From Noviherbaspirillum massiliense JC206 (lineage in GTDB: Bacteria; Pseudomonadota; Gammaproteobacteria; Burkholderiales; Burkholderiaceae_D), in assembly GCF_000312045.1 (NCBI RefSeq), contig NZ_HE978635.1, positions 312,674 to 376,673 of the forward strand: 64,000 nt of DNA. The letters run 5' to 3'. Each line of letters starts with the position of its first letter. Positions within the stretch are counted from its first letter, which is position 1. The position numbers and the translations under genes were made by a program. This document shows, one piece after another, positions 16,705-24,957 of this stretch. The notes under the pieces were generated by a model that worked only from the letters and a program-made list of their open reading frames with translations, made no database searches and was not told the DNA's origin.

Positions 16705-17826
16705 ATGAATGACCATCCGATCATCCAGTGGACCGAGGCGGGAGAGGCCCGCTCGGCACGCTGGCGCTCCGAGAGCGGGGCCGTACCGCCAAAGCGGGTG
16801 GTGATTGCCGACGACCGCATGACGGCCGATGCCGCCTTTCGCCTGGCCAGCGAGGGCAGCGCGCTGCTGTGGCGCGGCGACTTCCAGAATGCCCGCCAGC
16901 TGCTGCAGGCGATGGCGCGGCGCGCCGACCGCAAGCCGCGCAAGTCGGCCGGCTCCCCGCTCGATGCCTTCAACCTGTATCGCCAGGCCCAGTCGCAGCG
17001 CGCCCGCACGCTGGGCATGCTGCTCTTGCCCTTTGATGCCGGCTACCGGATTCCGTTACGCCGCGCGCCCGACGTGAGCCAGGCATGCATCGAAGTCTAT
17101 GGACCGGATGACGGCCCTTTCGTCGCCTCGATGCGTGAACTGCTCGGCGTGATCGGTGCCCATGAATGGCGCAAGAAGGGCGTCGAGGTTCCGGTGCTTG
17201 GCGCGCGCATCCATCCGCACTATGGCGTGTTCTCTCCGGTGCGTGGGGAATATGTCGACCTGGTGGCAACGGCGCCGCTACCCTCGACCAAGCTTGCATT
17301 CGATATCGGCACCGGAACCGGAGTGCTGGCGGCAGTGCTGGCGCGCCGCGGCATCGAGCGTGTCGTGGCGACCGACCAGGATGCGCGCGCTCTGGCGTGC
17401 GCACGGGAGAACATGACCCGGCTCGGATTGACGGAACAGGTAGACGTGGTGCAGGCCGACCTGTTTCCTGAAGGGCGGGCGTCGCTCATCGTGTGCAATC
17501 CGCCGTGGGTGCCGGCGCGACCGAGTTCTCCGCTTGAATACGCCGTCTACGATCCGGATGGACGCATGCTGCGCGGCTTCCTTAACGGGCTGGCAGCCCA
17601 TCTGGAGCCGGGAGGCGAGGGTTGGCTGATCCTCTCGGATTTCGCCGAGCATCTTGGCTTGCGTCCACGCGCCGAGCTGCTTGCCGCCTTCGACGCGGCG
17701 GGCCTGAAGGTGATCGGAAAAATGGACATCCGGCCGCGCCATCCGCGCGCATCCGATCCGGGCGACCCACTCCATGCTGCACGTGCGGCGGAGACGACGT
17801 CGCTCTGGCGTTTGGCAGCACGCTGA
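16705..17826 (+). CDS. Class I SAM-dependent methyltransferase with NPPW motif
   Basis: 373 residues. The C-terminal half is a Rossmann methyltransferase: motif I LAFDIGTGTGVLAAVLARRG (about 197-216), then VVATDQDARALACARENM and VCNPPWVP (264-270). The NPPW motif is typical of HemK/PrmC-like glutamine or N6-adenine methyltransferases. The N-terminal 190 residues are a substrate-recognition region with arginine-rich helices and match no domain I recognise by eye. Full-length relatives are annotated as ribosomal-protein or generic methyltransferases. The gene diverges from the SUKH gene across 276 bp. Confidence 0.8.
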   Translation: MNDHPIIQWTEAGEARSARWRSESGAVPPKRVVIADDRMTADAAFRLASEGSALLWRGDFQNARQLLQAMARRADRKPRKSAGSPLDAFNLYRQAQSQRARTLGMLLLPFDAGYRIPLRRAPDVSQACIEVYGPDDGPFVASMRELLGVIGAHEWRKKGVEVPVLGARIHPHYGVFSPVRGEYVDLVATAPLPSTKLAFDIGTGTGVLAAVLARRGIERVVATDQDARALACARENMTRLGLTEQVDVVQADLFPEGRASLIVCNPPWVPARPSSPLEYAVYDPDGRMLRGFLNGLAAHLEPGGEGWLILSDFAEHLGLRPRAELLAAFDAAGLKVIGKMDIRPRHPRASDPGDPLHAARAAETTSLWRLAAR

Positions 17827-17912
17827 TCGGCACATGCGAAGCATGTAAAATTCTGCCTCTTTCCCCAAGGCCGGTATGAATGCCGGCCAAGTCCGATCAT
17901 TCAAGGAAATCC

Positions 17913-18134
17913 ATGAGCAACAAACCTTCCCGGACGCTGACTTTCAAGTGCCAGAAATGTTCGAAACCGGTCACGCTGTACCTGCAAAAGGTATCTGCCT
18001 GCTCGCATATCCAGCCTTACCAGGGCATCTGCAAATGTGGCGAAGTCCTGCGCCATGCAACCGGCCAGAAGGATGCGGTCGAATCCTATCTCGCGTCCGG
18101 CGACAGCGGCTGGATGCATCACCACCACCACTGA
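17913..18134 (+). CDS. Small Cys-rich zinc-ribbon-like protein with natural penta-histidine C-terminus
   Basis: 73 residues with cysteines at 13, 16, 30, 40 and 42 (FKCQKC ... ACSH ... ICKCGEV), which could coordinate one zinc ion. The protein ends in GWM followed by five histidines and TGA. The histidine codons are one CAT and four CAC. ATG 17913 has a plausible upstream aaggaaat and keeps the compact domain; an in-frame ATG at 17880 would add eleven residues. I know no function. The tail may bind Ni, Zn or Cu. It is convergent with the DUF2939 gene. Confidence 0.7.
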   Translation: MSNKPSRTLTFKCQKCSKPVTLYLQKVSACSHIQPYQGICKCGEVLRHATGQKDAVESYLASGDSGWMHHHHH

Positions 18135-18144
18135 CCGTTCCGCC

Positions 18145-18696
18145 TCAGTGCGCGCCCTCAAGCAAGGGCGCCAATTCCACCTCCGCCAGCTTCCACCCGA
18201 ACAAGCCGCAGCGACGCAGCACGAGTGTCGAGACCGGTGTCCCTTCTCTGAGAATTGTCACGGTGTACCGGGACAGCGAGTCCCAACGCTCGGCATACGA
18301 AATTCTGCCTTCCTGCCGCGCATCTGTTCCGGCGCCGGGTTCCGGTGCGGCAAGCGTTTCCTCCGGGCGGTATCCGTCGAGGATAAAGGCAAGCCCCAAG
18401 GGTGAAACCACCAGATCGACCGTTGGCCCGATGATCATGGCTCCCAGCCTGGCCCCGAGCTGCGCGCCGGACGATGAGCCAGCGCGGGACTCGAGGTCTT
18501 TCACCAAGGCTGTCTTGACCGAGGCGCGCAGTGCAGGAAAGTCCACCAGCCTGTTGAGGGCGTCATAATCCTTGGCGGCGACCGCCTCATGGATGGCTGC
18601 CATCGTGGCGGACGGACGCATCGCAAAATATATCGCCCCCAGCGCCAGTACAGCGGTGGCAAGGACGGCGATCAATATCACTTTTGAACGAGGCAT
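18145..18696 (-). CDS. DUF2939 family membrane-anchored protein
   Basis: 183 residues. One N-terminal membrane segment (about 5-25, VILIAVLATAVLALGAIYFA) is followed by the DUF2939 hallmark AIHEAVAAKDYDALNRLVDFPALRASVKTALV. A second conserved part is YAERWDSLSRYTVTIL ... CGLFGWKLAEVELAPL. The protein is probably tethered to the inner membrane with a periplasmic domain. The function of the family is unknown. The gene ends 10 bases from the convergent zinc-ribbon gene. Confidence 0.8.
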   Translation of the reverse strand: MPRSKVILIAVLATAVLALGAIYFAMRPSATMAAIHEAVAAKDYDALNRLVDFPALRASVKTALVKDLESRAGSSSGAQLGARLGAMIIGPTVDLVVSPLGLAFILDGYRPEETLAAPEPGAGTDARQEGRISYAERWDSLSRYTVTILREGTPVSTLVLRRCGLFGWKLAEVELAPLLEGAH

Positions 18697-19111
18697 TGCC
18701 CGGGCGCTCCTGAAGTCCGATCGAAGAGTGGTCCCGCATCGTCAGGGACAGATACATTATGGCGAGGCTGCCGAAAAGCGGCTATGATCCTTCGCGGCCC
18801 ATCACTTATGCATGGCCGCAGCAGCGCGCAAAATCCGCATTTTGCAGAGCGTCAAACAGCTCATTACGCTCAAGCAAAATGGCCCGGCCAAATGGACGCG
18901 TGCCGGAACCCGCCTGCACTCGCCGCCATTGATACTTCCCAAGCATACTCTTCAAGCACGTTTTGCTAAGCAAAACTCAATTCCAAAAGTGTTGACGCAG
19001 CATCGCGGTATAGGGTAGCTTTCATCCAATACGCAGGTGCGAATGAAAATCCGGACGAACGACCGGTCCGGATCACGCGCAACCGGCAAGAAAAAAATAG
19101 GAGACAACAAT
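18697..19111. other. Intergenic region upstream of the liv operon, 415 bp
   Basis: Divergent promoter region between the DUF2939 gene and livH. No credible gene is present; open frames are short and unsupported. It holds a 15-bp palindrome at 18961-18975 (separate entry) and the untranslated leader of livH, with a clear AGGAG at 19099-19103. Confidence 0.5.
18961..18975. promoter_or_regulatory. Perfect 15-bp palindrome, candidate operator of the liv operon
   Basis: TTTTGCT-A-AGCAAAA: two 7-base arms around one central base, about 137 bp before the livH start. Its symmetry and position suit a dimeric repressor or activator site. No regulator gene is adjacent, so the binding protein is unknown. 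Confidence 0.45.
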
Positions 19112-19975
19112 TTGGAACTGTTATTTCAGCAGGTCCTGAACGGACTCACCCTGGGCGGTGTCTACAGCCTGGTCGCACTTGGGCTGACACTGGTCTACGG
19201 CATTCTTCATGTACCCAATTTCGCCCACGGCGCGTTCTACATGGCCGGCGCCTTCGTCGCCTTCGTCCTGATGACGAAGCTCGGCTTCAATTACTGGCTG
19301 GCGATGGCCGGTGCCGCTGTGGCGATCGCCGTGCTGGCCATGCTGGCGGAGCGTCTGGTTTTCCATCCCCTGCGCCGTTCCCCGGATCTGCACCAGATGA
19401 TCGCCGCGATCGGTCTCCTGCTGTTTCTCGAATCCGGGGCTCAGGCAATCTGGGGTGCCGACTTCCTGCGCATGCCCACGCCCTACAGCGGCATCGTCGA
19501 ACTGGCCGGCCTGACACTGCCGACGCAGCGCCTGCTGATCATCCTCGCCGCCTTCGGCCTGATGGTGCTGCTGCACCTTTTCCTGAAGAAGACGGTTACC
19601 GGCGCCACCATCATTGCAATGGCGCAGAACCGTGACGGCGCTGCGCTGGTCGGCATCGATCCGAGCCGCGTGGCGATGATGACCTTCGCCATCTCCGGCG
19701 TGCTGGCCGCCGTCGCCGCTACGCTCTATGCGCCCATCAACCTGGTGTACCCGTCGATGGGCAATCTGGTGATCACCAAGGCCTTCGTCATCATCGTTCT
19801 CGGCGGGATGGGCAGCATTCCCGGCGCGATCATCGGCGGCTTGATCATCGGCTTTGCCGAAGCCTTCGGCGGCTTCTACATCTCGACCGACTACAAGGAC
19901 ATCATCGCCTTCGTTCTGCTGGTCTTCATCCTGTCGGTACGCCCGCAGGGATTGTTCACCAAAGGGGTCCGCTAA
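19112..19975 (+). CDS. livH: Branched-chain amino acid/organic acid ABC transporter permease LivH
   Basis: 287 residues with about eight helices. It begins LELLFQQVLNGLTLGGVYSLVALGLTLVYGILHVPNFAHGAFYM, a textbook LivH start. The TTG codon at 19112 is chosen because AGGAG lies eight bases upstream and the match to the family begins there; an ATG at 19037 would add 25 unrelated residues. The motif GGMGSIPGAIIGGLIIGFAEA marks the coupling region. It is the first gene of a five-gene operon. Substrate could be branched-chain amino acids or aromatic or aliphatic acids, as for many betaproteobacterial Liv systems. Confidence 0.92.
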   Translation: MELLFQQVLNGLTLGGVYSLVALGLTLVYGILHVPNFAHGAFYMAGAFVAFVLMTKLGFNYWLAMAGAAVAIAVLAMLAERLVFHPLRRSPDLHQMIAAIGLLLFLESGAQAIWGADFLRMPTPYSGIVELAGLTLPTQRLLIILAAFGLMVLLHLFLKKTVTGATIIAMAQNRDGAALVGIDPSRVAMMTFAISGVLAAVAATLYAPINLVYPSMGNLVITKAFVIIVLGGMGSIPGAIIGGLIIGFAEAFGGFYISTDYKDIIAFVLLVFILSVRPQGLFTKGVR

Positions 19976-19977
19976 GC

Positions 19978-21003
19978 ATGAAACACTTCAATAGCAGAAT
20001 CGGTTGGGCCGTGCTGCTGGCGCTTGCCGTCGCCTTTCCGTTCCTGGCCGGCAACGACTACTACCTGACTGTGATGTCGACGGCATACATCTTCGCGATC
20101 GCAACCCTCGGTCTGAACCTGATCACCGGCTATACCGGGCAGTACAACCTGGCGCACAGCGGCTTCATGGCAGTCGGCGCCTATACGGTCGGCATTCTCA
20201 CGGTCGACCATCAGGTTCCGTTCTGGCTCGCGTTCGCGCTCTCCGGCTTTGTCGCCGCCTTCCTCGGCTTCTTCATCGGTATCCTGTCGCTGCGCCTGCG
20301 CGGCCATTACTTCTCGATCTTCACCCTGTGCGTCGGTTACATCATGTTCCTGGTGATCGAGAAATGGGACAGCCTTACCCATGGCACTGTCGGCATCATC
20401 GGCATCCCGGCGCCGGAACCAATCGCCGGCATCGACTTCGAGTCGCCCCGCAACCAGTATTACCTGGTGCTGTTCTTCCTGGTCGCCAGCGCCTGGATCA
20501 TGCACCGCATCGTCAGTTCGCTGCTCGGCCGCACCTTCATGGCGATCCGCAACAGCGACGACCTGGCGGAAGCGCTCGGCATCAATCTGATGCGCAACAA
20601 GGTGCTGGCCTTCATGCTGTCGGTGTTCTATGCCGGACTGGCCGGTGGCCTGTATGCCGGTTACGTGCGCTTTCTCGGTCCGGCACTGGCCGGGGTGGAG
20701 CATACCTTCGACATGACGATGTACATGCTGGTCGGTGGCATCGGCACCCTGTTCGGTCCGCTGCTGGGCGCAGTGTCCCTGCCCTGGGTCACGCAGTATC
20801 TGCAATTCCTGCAGGATTACCGCTTCCTGGTGTTCGGTCCGCTGCTGATCCTGCTGATCATTTTCTTGCCCAACGGTGTCGTGGGTACCTATGCCGCATG
20901 GCGTTTGCGCGTGCAGTCGCGCCAGGCTTCCGCGGCTGACAAGCCAAGCGGGCAGGCCCAGGTCCAACCCCAGCCCAAACAGGAAAGCCGCTCCCATGCT
21001 TAA
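19978..21003 (+). CDS. livM: Branched-chain amino acid/organic acid ABC transporter permease LivM
   Basis: 341 residues with about nine to ten helices. It has the LivM pattern TLGLNLITGYTGQYNLAHSGFMAVGAYTVGIL and the cytoplasmic EAA-like loop RTFMAIRNSDDLAEALGINLMRNKVLAFMLSVFYAGLAGGLYAGY. The gene starts two bases after livH, and its 3' end overlaps livG by eight bases. The C-terminal tail (about 310-341) is polar and rich in Ala, Gln and Lys. It forms the membrane channel with LivH. Confidence 0.92.
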   Translation: MKHFNSRIGWAVLLALAVAFPFLAGNDYYLTVMSTAYIFAIATLGLNLITGYTGQYNLAHSGFMAVGAYTVGILTVDHQVPFWLAFALSGFVAAFLGFFIGILSLRLRGHYFSIFTLCVGYIMFLVIEKWDSLTHGTVGIIGIPAPEPIAGIDFESPRNQYYLVLFFLVASAWIMHRIVSSLLGRTFMAIRNSDDLAEALGINLMRNKVLAFMLSVFYAGLAGGLYAGYVRFLGPALAGVEHTFDMTMYMLVGGIGTLFGPLLGAVSLPWVTQYLQFLQDYRFLVFGPLLILLIIFLPNGVVGTYAAWRLRVQSRQASAADKPSGQAQVQPQPKQESRSHA

Positions 21004-21760
21004 GATCGAATCGCTGACCAAGCAGTTCGGCGGCCTGACCGCCGTGCGCGATGTTTCCGTCTCCTTCGAGAAGGGGAAGATCAACGCGATCATCGGCCCC
21101 AATGGCGCCGGCAAGACTACCTTTTTCAATCTGATCAGCGGCGTGTTTCTGCCGAGTTCAGGCCGCATCACTTTCAACGGACAGGACGTGACTAAGTTGC
21201 GCGCCGATGAAATGGCGAGACTCGGCGTGTCGCGCACTTTCCAGACGACCAGCCTGTTCGACCGCGCCACCGTGCTCGACAACCTGATCGTCGGCCACCG
21301 CCTGCGCACCCGGTCCGGTTTGCTTGACGTGCTGCTGGGCACGCCGCGGCTGAAGGAGGAGGAACGGGTCTGCCGCGAAAAGGCGCGCGAAGCGCTCGAC
21401 TTCGTCGGCCTGTCGCACGTGGCAAACCGCCTCGCGGGCGACATCTCTCAGGAAGAACGCAAGCGCGTGGCATTCGCGCTCGCGCTGGCGACCGAACCTA
21501 CCCTGGTGCTGCTCGATGAACCGGCCGGCGGCGTCAACCCGGAAGAGACGGTCGGCCTGTCGAAGCTGATCCGCAAGATGGTCGACACCGGCCTGACCGT
21601 CTGCCTGATCGAACACAAGATGAACATGATCATGAACCTGGCCGACAAGATCATGGTGCTCAATTACGGTGAAAAGATCGCCGAAGGCACGCCGGATGAA
21701 ATCCGCGCGAATCCGGATGTGATCGATGCCTACCTGGGGAAAGAACATGCTGCAGCTTGA
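20996..21760 (+). CDS. livG: ABC transporter ATP-binding protein LivG
   Basis: 254 residues with Walker [10 protein letters not shown], a variant signature [19 protein letters not shown], Walker B LVLLDEP, and the LivG C-terminal motif [34 protein letters not shown]. The start at 20996 lies inside the end of livM. The ABC signature reads DISQEERK rather than LSGGQ, a common LivG-subgroup variant (LSYGQQR-like position replaced). It pairs with LivF to energise import. Confidence 0.92.
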   Translation: MLKIESLTKQFGGLTAVRDVSVSFEKGKINAIIGPNGAGKTTFFNLISGVFLPSSGRITFNGQDVTKLRADEMARLGVSRTFQTTSLFDRATVLDNLIVGHRLRTRSGLLDVLLGTPRLKEEERVCREKAREALDFVGLSHVANRLAGDISQEERKRVAFALALATEPTLVLLDEPAGGVNPEETVGLSKLIRKMVDTGLTVCLIEHKMNMIMNLADKIMVLNYGEKIAEGTPDEIRANPDVIDAYLGKEHAAA

Positions 21761-22454
21761 CAAGGTTTCAGTCGATTACGGCAGTTTCCGTGCGCTCGAC
21801 AATGTCAGCCTCCATGCCAAGCAGGGTGAGCTGGTGGTGCTGCTGGGGGCGAATGGCGCCGGCAAGAGTTCAATCTTCCTGACCATCAGCGGACTGAACC
21901 GGCCCAAGACCGGCAGCATCCGCTTCGGCGACAAGGAACTGACGGGTTCGAAGCCATCGAAGATCGTGCATGACGGCGTGGTGCATTGCCCCGAAGGGCG
22001 CAAGCTGTTCCCGGGCATGTCGGTCCTGAAGAACCTGATGCTGGGCGGTTATGTGCATCGCTCCGACAAGGCTGGGCTGCAGCGCACGCTGGACGAAGTG
22101 TTTTCCATGTTTCCGATCCTGAAGGAAAAAAAGGATCTGCCGGCTGGTTCGCTCTCCGGCGGGCAGCAGCAGATGGTTGCCATTGGCCGGGCCCTGATGG
22201 GTCGTCCCAAGGCGCTGCTGCTGGACGAGCCTTCGCTCGGCCTGGCGCCACTGGTGGTCAACCAGGTATTCGACATCATCCAGCGCATCAACAAGGCCGG
22301 CACCACCGTGCTGCTGGCGGAACAGAATGCCTATGCGGCATTGAACATCGCCGACCGCGGCTACGTGATCGAGAGCGGCCGCATCGTGATGGAAGGCAGC
22401 CGCAGCGAATTGCTCAATAATGAAGAAGTGCGCAAGGCTTACATTGGCGCTTGA
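21747..22454 (+). CDS. livF: ABC transporter ATP-binding protein LivF
   Basis: 235 residues with Walker [10 protein letters not shown], signature [17 protein letters not shown], Walker [13 protein letters not shown] and H-loop region replaced by [23 protein letters not shown], the typical LivF form. The start lies 14 bases inside the 3' end of livG, so expression is coupled. It is the second nucleotide-binding subunit of the importer. An alternative start at 21726 is unlikely because the livG reading frame is still in use there. Confidence 0.92.
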   Translation: MLQLDKVSVDYGSFRALDNVSLHAKQGELVVLLGANGAGKSSIFLTISGLNRPKTGSIRFGDKELTGSKPSKIVHDGVVHCPEGRKLFPGMSVLKNLMLGGYVHRSDKAGLQRTLDEVFSMFPILKEKKDLPAGSLSGGQQQMVAIGRALMGRPKALLLDEPSLGLAPLVVNQVFDIIQRINKAGTTVLLAEQNAYAALNIADRGYVIESGRIVMEGSRSELLNNEEVRKAYIGA

Positions 22455-22512
22455 ACGGGCGCCAGCGCAAAAACCGTTTTTCAAACAAGCTCAACAACGG
22501 ACGGAGACTTCC

Positions 22513-23685
22513 ATGAAAATGAAAAAGCAATTGAAGCAGTTGTCCCTCGCGATGGCAGTCGGACTCGCCTTCGCCGGCAGCGCGCTGGCGCAGGAGGTGG
22601 TGAAGATCGGCTATTCCGGTCCGCTCTCCGGCGGTGCCGCCCAGTACGGCAAGAACGTGCTGATGGGCATGGAGATGGCTGCCAATGAAATCAATGCCAA
22701 GGGCCTGGAAGTAGGCGGCAAGAAATACAAGGTCGAGATCGTTCCGCTCGACGACAAGTACAACCCGAGCGAGACCGCCATCAACGTCCAGCGCCTGGTG
22801 CAGCAGCACAAGGCACCGGTCGTGCTGGTGCCTCACTCCGGCGGCATCTTCGCAGTCCAGGCTTTCAATGAAAAGACCGACACGCTGTTGCTGGGGTACA
22901 GCAGCCTGCCGACGCTGACTGCGCGCGGCAACAAGCTGACCGTCCGCATCCCGCCGGACATCACCATTTACCAGGAGCCGTTCTCGAAGTACGAGATGGG
23001 CCGCTTTGGCAAGAAAGCCGGCCTGGCGCCTGCCGACCACGACTATGCGAAGGCCTGGACCACGATGTTCAAGGCCACCTGGGAAAAGTCCGGTGGCGAG
23101 ATCGTTTCCGAGAACCCGATGTCCTACAACAAGTCGACCGACTTCTACAGCGGCGTGAGCCGGGTGGTGCAGGGCAAGCCTGATGTGATGTTCATCGGCG
23201 GCGCTTCCGAACCGACTGCGCTGGTGGCCAAGCAGGCACGCGACCTCGGCTTCAAGGGCGGCTTCGTGGTGATGGACCAGGCCAAGCTGGATGAAATGGC
23301 CAAGGTTGTCGGCGGCTATGGACCGCTGGAAGGCTCGATCGGCGTCATGCCGCTGACCGAGGACACGGACCCAAACGTACAGGCTTTCGTGGAACGCTTC
23401 AAGAAGGCCAATACCGACAAGGTTCCGACCACGGAAATCTCGCTGAACTACAGCGCCGTGCATGCAACCGCGATCGCAATGAAGCTGGCCGGCACCGTGA
23501 CCGATGCCAAGGCGATCCGCGCAAACATGGACAAGGCCATCAAGAGCCTGCCGAAGGAGAACAACCCGAACAGCCTGGAAGGGCTGGATGACAAGGGCGG
23601 CACGCTGGCCAACGTGACGGTGGCAGCCGTCGAGAATGGCAAGATCAAGGCCATCAACCTGCGGACACTGAACGGCAGCAAGTAA
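22513..23685 (+). CDS. livK: ABC transporter periplasmic substrate-binding protein (LivK-like)
   Basis: 390 residues. A clear Sec signal (MKMKKQLKQLSLAMAVGLAF..., cleaved after ALA at about residue 26) is followed by the receptor-ligand-binding fold: VVKIGYSGPLSGGAAQYGKNVLMGMEMAANEIN at the start of the mature protein, then NVQRLVQQHKAPVVLVPHSGG. AACGGACGGAGACTT upstream contains the ribosome binding site. It is the last gene of the importer operon and is followed by a hairpin. Such proteins bind branched-chain amino acids, aromatic acids, amides or urea; the ligand cannot be read here. Confidence 0.9.
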   Translation: MKMKKQLKQLSLAMAVGLAFAGSALAQEVVKIGYSGPLSGGAAQYGKNVLMGMEMAANEINAKGLEVGGKKYKVEIVPLDDKYNPSETAINVQRLVQQHKAPVVLVPHSGGIFAVQAFNEKTDTLLLGYSSLPTLTARGNKLTVRIPPDITIYQEPFSKYEMGRFGKKAGLAPADHDYAKAWTTMFKATWEKSGGEIVSENPMSYNKSTDFYSGVSRVVQGKPDVMFIGGASEPTALVAKQARDLGFKGGFVVMDQAKLDEMAKVVGGYGPLEGSIGVMPLTEDTDPNVQAFVERFKKANTDKVPTTEISLNYSAVHATAIAMKLAGTVTDAKAIRANMDKAIKSLPKENNPNSLEGLDDKGGTLANVTVAAVENGKIKAINLRTLNGSK

Positions 23686-23702
23686 TCCGGCATAGTCTGC
23701 AA

Positions 23703-23738
23703 GACGGCCGCGCTTTCTCACTGGAAGTCGCGGCCGTC
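23703..23738 (+). terminator. Intergenic hairpin after livK
   Basis: Ten-base perfect arms GACGGCCGCG and CGCGGCCGTC enclose a 16-base loop. There is no T-run, so it is a weak terminator or an mRNA-stabilising 3' structure between livK and the cyclase-family gene. Confidence 0.4.
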
Positions 23739-23761
23739 GGCAATTTGGGGAGGAGATGTCG

Positions 23762-24808
23762 ATGCGCTGGAAAAACCGTCCCCCGGGGTCGACCTGGGGC
23801 GATTTCGGAGCCGACGATCAGCTCGGCCGAGTCAACCTCATCGGGTGCGAGCAGGTGCTGAAGGGAGCTGCTGAAATACGCGAAGGGCGCAGCTTCTGCC
23901 TCTCGCTGCCGCTCGATCTGCCCGGCGGCAACCTGCTCAATCCGCGCCGCAATCCGCCGCGCCTGCAGCCTACTTACCGTGACGGCAAGCCGGTCATGAA
24001 TTTCCCGATGACGGCCGTTGACCCGGACAGCATCGACGTTGTCTCCGACGACCAGGTGGCAATCTGCCTGCAATACTCGACGCAGTGGGATTCGCTTGCA
24101 CACGTGGGCGCGCGCTTCGATGCCAATGGCGACGGCAGCGCGGAGATGGTCTACTACAACGGCTTTCGCGCCGGTGATGATGTGGCCGGACCGATGCGTT
24201 ATAGCGATGATGGCGAACAGGAATGTGGCTGCGACGGCCCCCATCTCTCGCATGCCGATGCGCTGGGCATCGAGCACATGGCGGCCCACGGCATGCAGGG
24301 CCGCGGTGTTCTGGTCGACCTCTACCGTCACTTCGGGAAGGAGCGCAAGCTGGTCGGTTACGAAGACCTGGATGCGGTAATGAAAGCCGATGGGGTCGCG
24401 GTCGAGCGAGGCGACTTCCTGCTGCTGCGTACAGGATTTGCCGAACTGGTGGTCGAAATGGCCGGCGATCCCGATCCCAGGGTGTTGCATCATGCCTGCC
24501 CCGTTCTGAACGGACGGGATGAACGTCTGTTGCAGTGGATTACCAATTCCGGCATCGCCGCCCTGTGTGCCGACAACTATGCGGTGGAAGCCTACCCTGC
24601 GCTACCGCAGAGCGGGAAGAAATCCATCCTCCCACTGCACCACCATTGCCTGTTCAAGCTCGGCGTGCCCCTGGGCGAACTCTGGTACTTGCGCGACTTG
24701 GCCGAGTGGCTGCATGCGCACGGGCGCAACCGCTTCATGCTGACCGCGCCACCCTTGCGCCTGCCGGGCGCGGTCGGATCGCCCGTGACGCCGGTGGCGA
24801 CGGTGTAG
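23762..24808 (+). CDS. Cyclase family protein (kynurenine formamidase-like metal hydrolase)
   Basis: 348 residues of the Cyclase superfamily. The family metal motif HxGTHxD appears in variant form as WDSLAHVGARFDANG. Histidines GPHLSHADALGIEHMAAHGMQGRGVLVDL and the C-terminal LPLHHHCLFKLGVPLGELWYL also match. ATG 23762 has AGGAG six bases upstream; the ATG at 23756 abuts that site and is less likely. Family members hydrolyse amides or cyclic acyl substrates. It directly follows the Liv importer, suggesting that it acts on the imported compound. The hydrophobic leader typical of exported forms is absent. Confidence 0.82.
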   Translation: MRWKNRPPGSTWGDFGADDQLGRVNLIGCEQVLKGAAEIREGRSFCLSLPLDLPGGNLLNPRRNPPRLQPTYRDGKPVMNFPMTAVDPDSIDVVSDDQVAICLQYSTQWDSLAHVGARFDANGDGSAEMVYYNGFRAGDDVAGPMRYSDDGEQECGCDGPHLSHADALGIEHMAAHGMQGRGVLVDLYRHFGKERKLVGYEDLDAVMKADGVAVERGDFLLLRTGFAELVVEMAGDPDPRVLHHACPVLNGRDERLLQWITNSGIAALCADNYAVEAYPALPQSGKKSILPLHHHCLFKLGVPLGELWYLRDLAEWLHAHGRNRFMLTAPPLRLPGAVGSPVTPVATV

Positions 24809-24835
24809 GCCTTGCAGGGGACTGAAAGACAGGCC

Positions 24836-24869
24836 GGGGGCACTTCATTGGCTTCTTCCACGTGCCCCC
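24836..24869. terminator. Hairpin between convergent cyclase and thioesterase genes
   Basis: Perfect 8-base arms GGGGGCAC and GTGCCCCC flank an 18-base loop in the 149-bp convergent gap. No T-tract follows on either strand, so a role as terminator is only likely from position. Confidence 0.35.
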
Positions 24870-24957
24870 GCTGCATGCATGCTTACCGGCAGGCCACTCC
24901 TTCTGCAGTCATGGATAGGCATGGGAAACTGTCAGGAAGTGCCGATCCAATGGCGTC

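Noticed and set aside
18992-19014. TTGACG and TATAGG as a promoter for livH
   Set aside because: The spacer is only 11 bp, too short for a sigma-70 promoter, so it is not called.
19972-21444. A 490-codon minus-strand frame opposite livM and livG
   Set aside because: Shadow frame; livM and livG are textbook family members on the plus strand.
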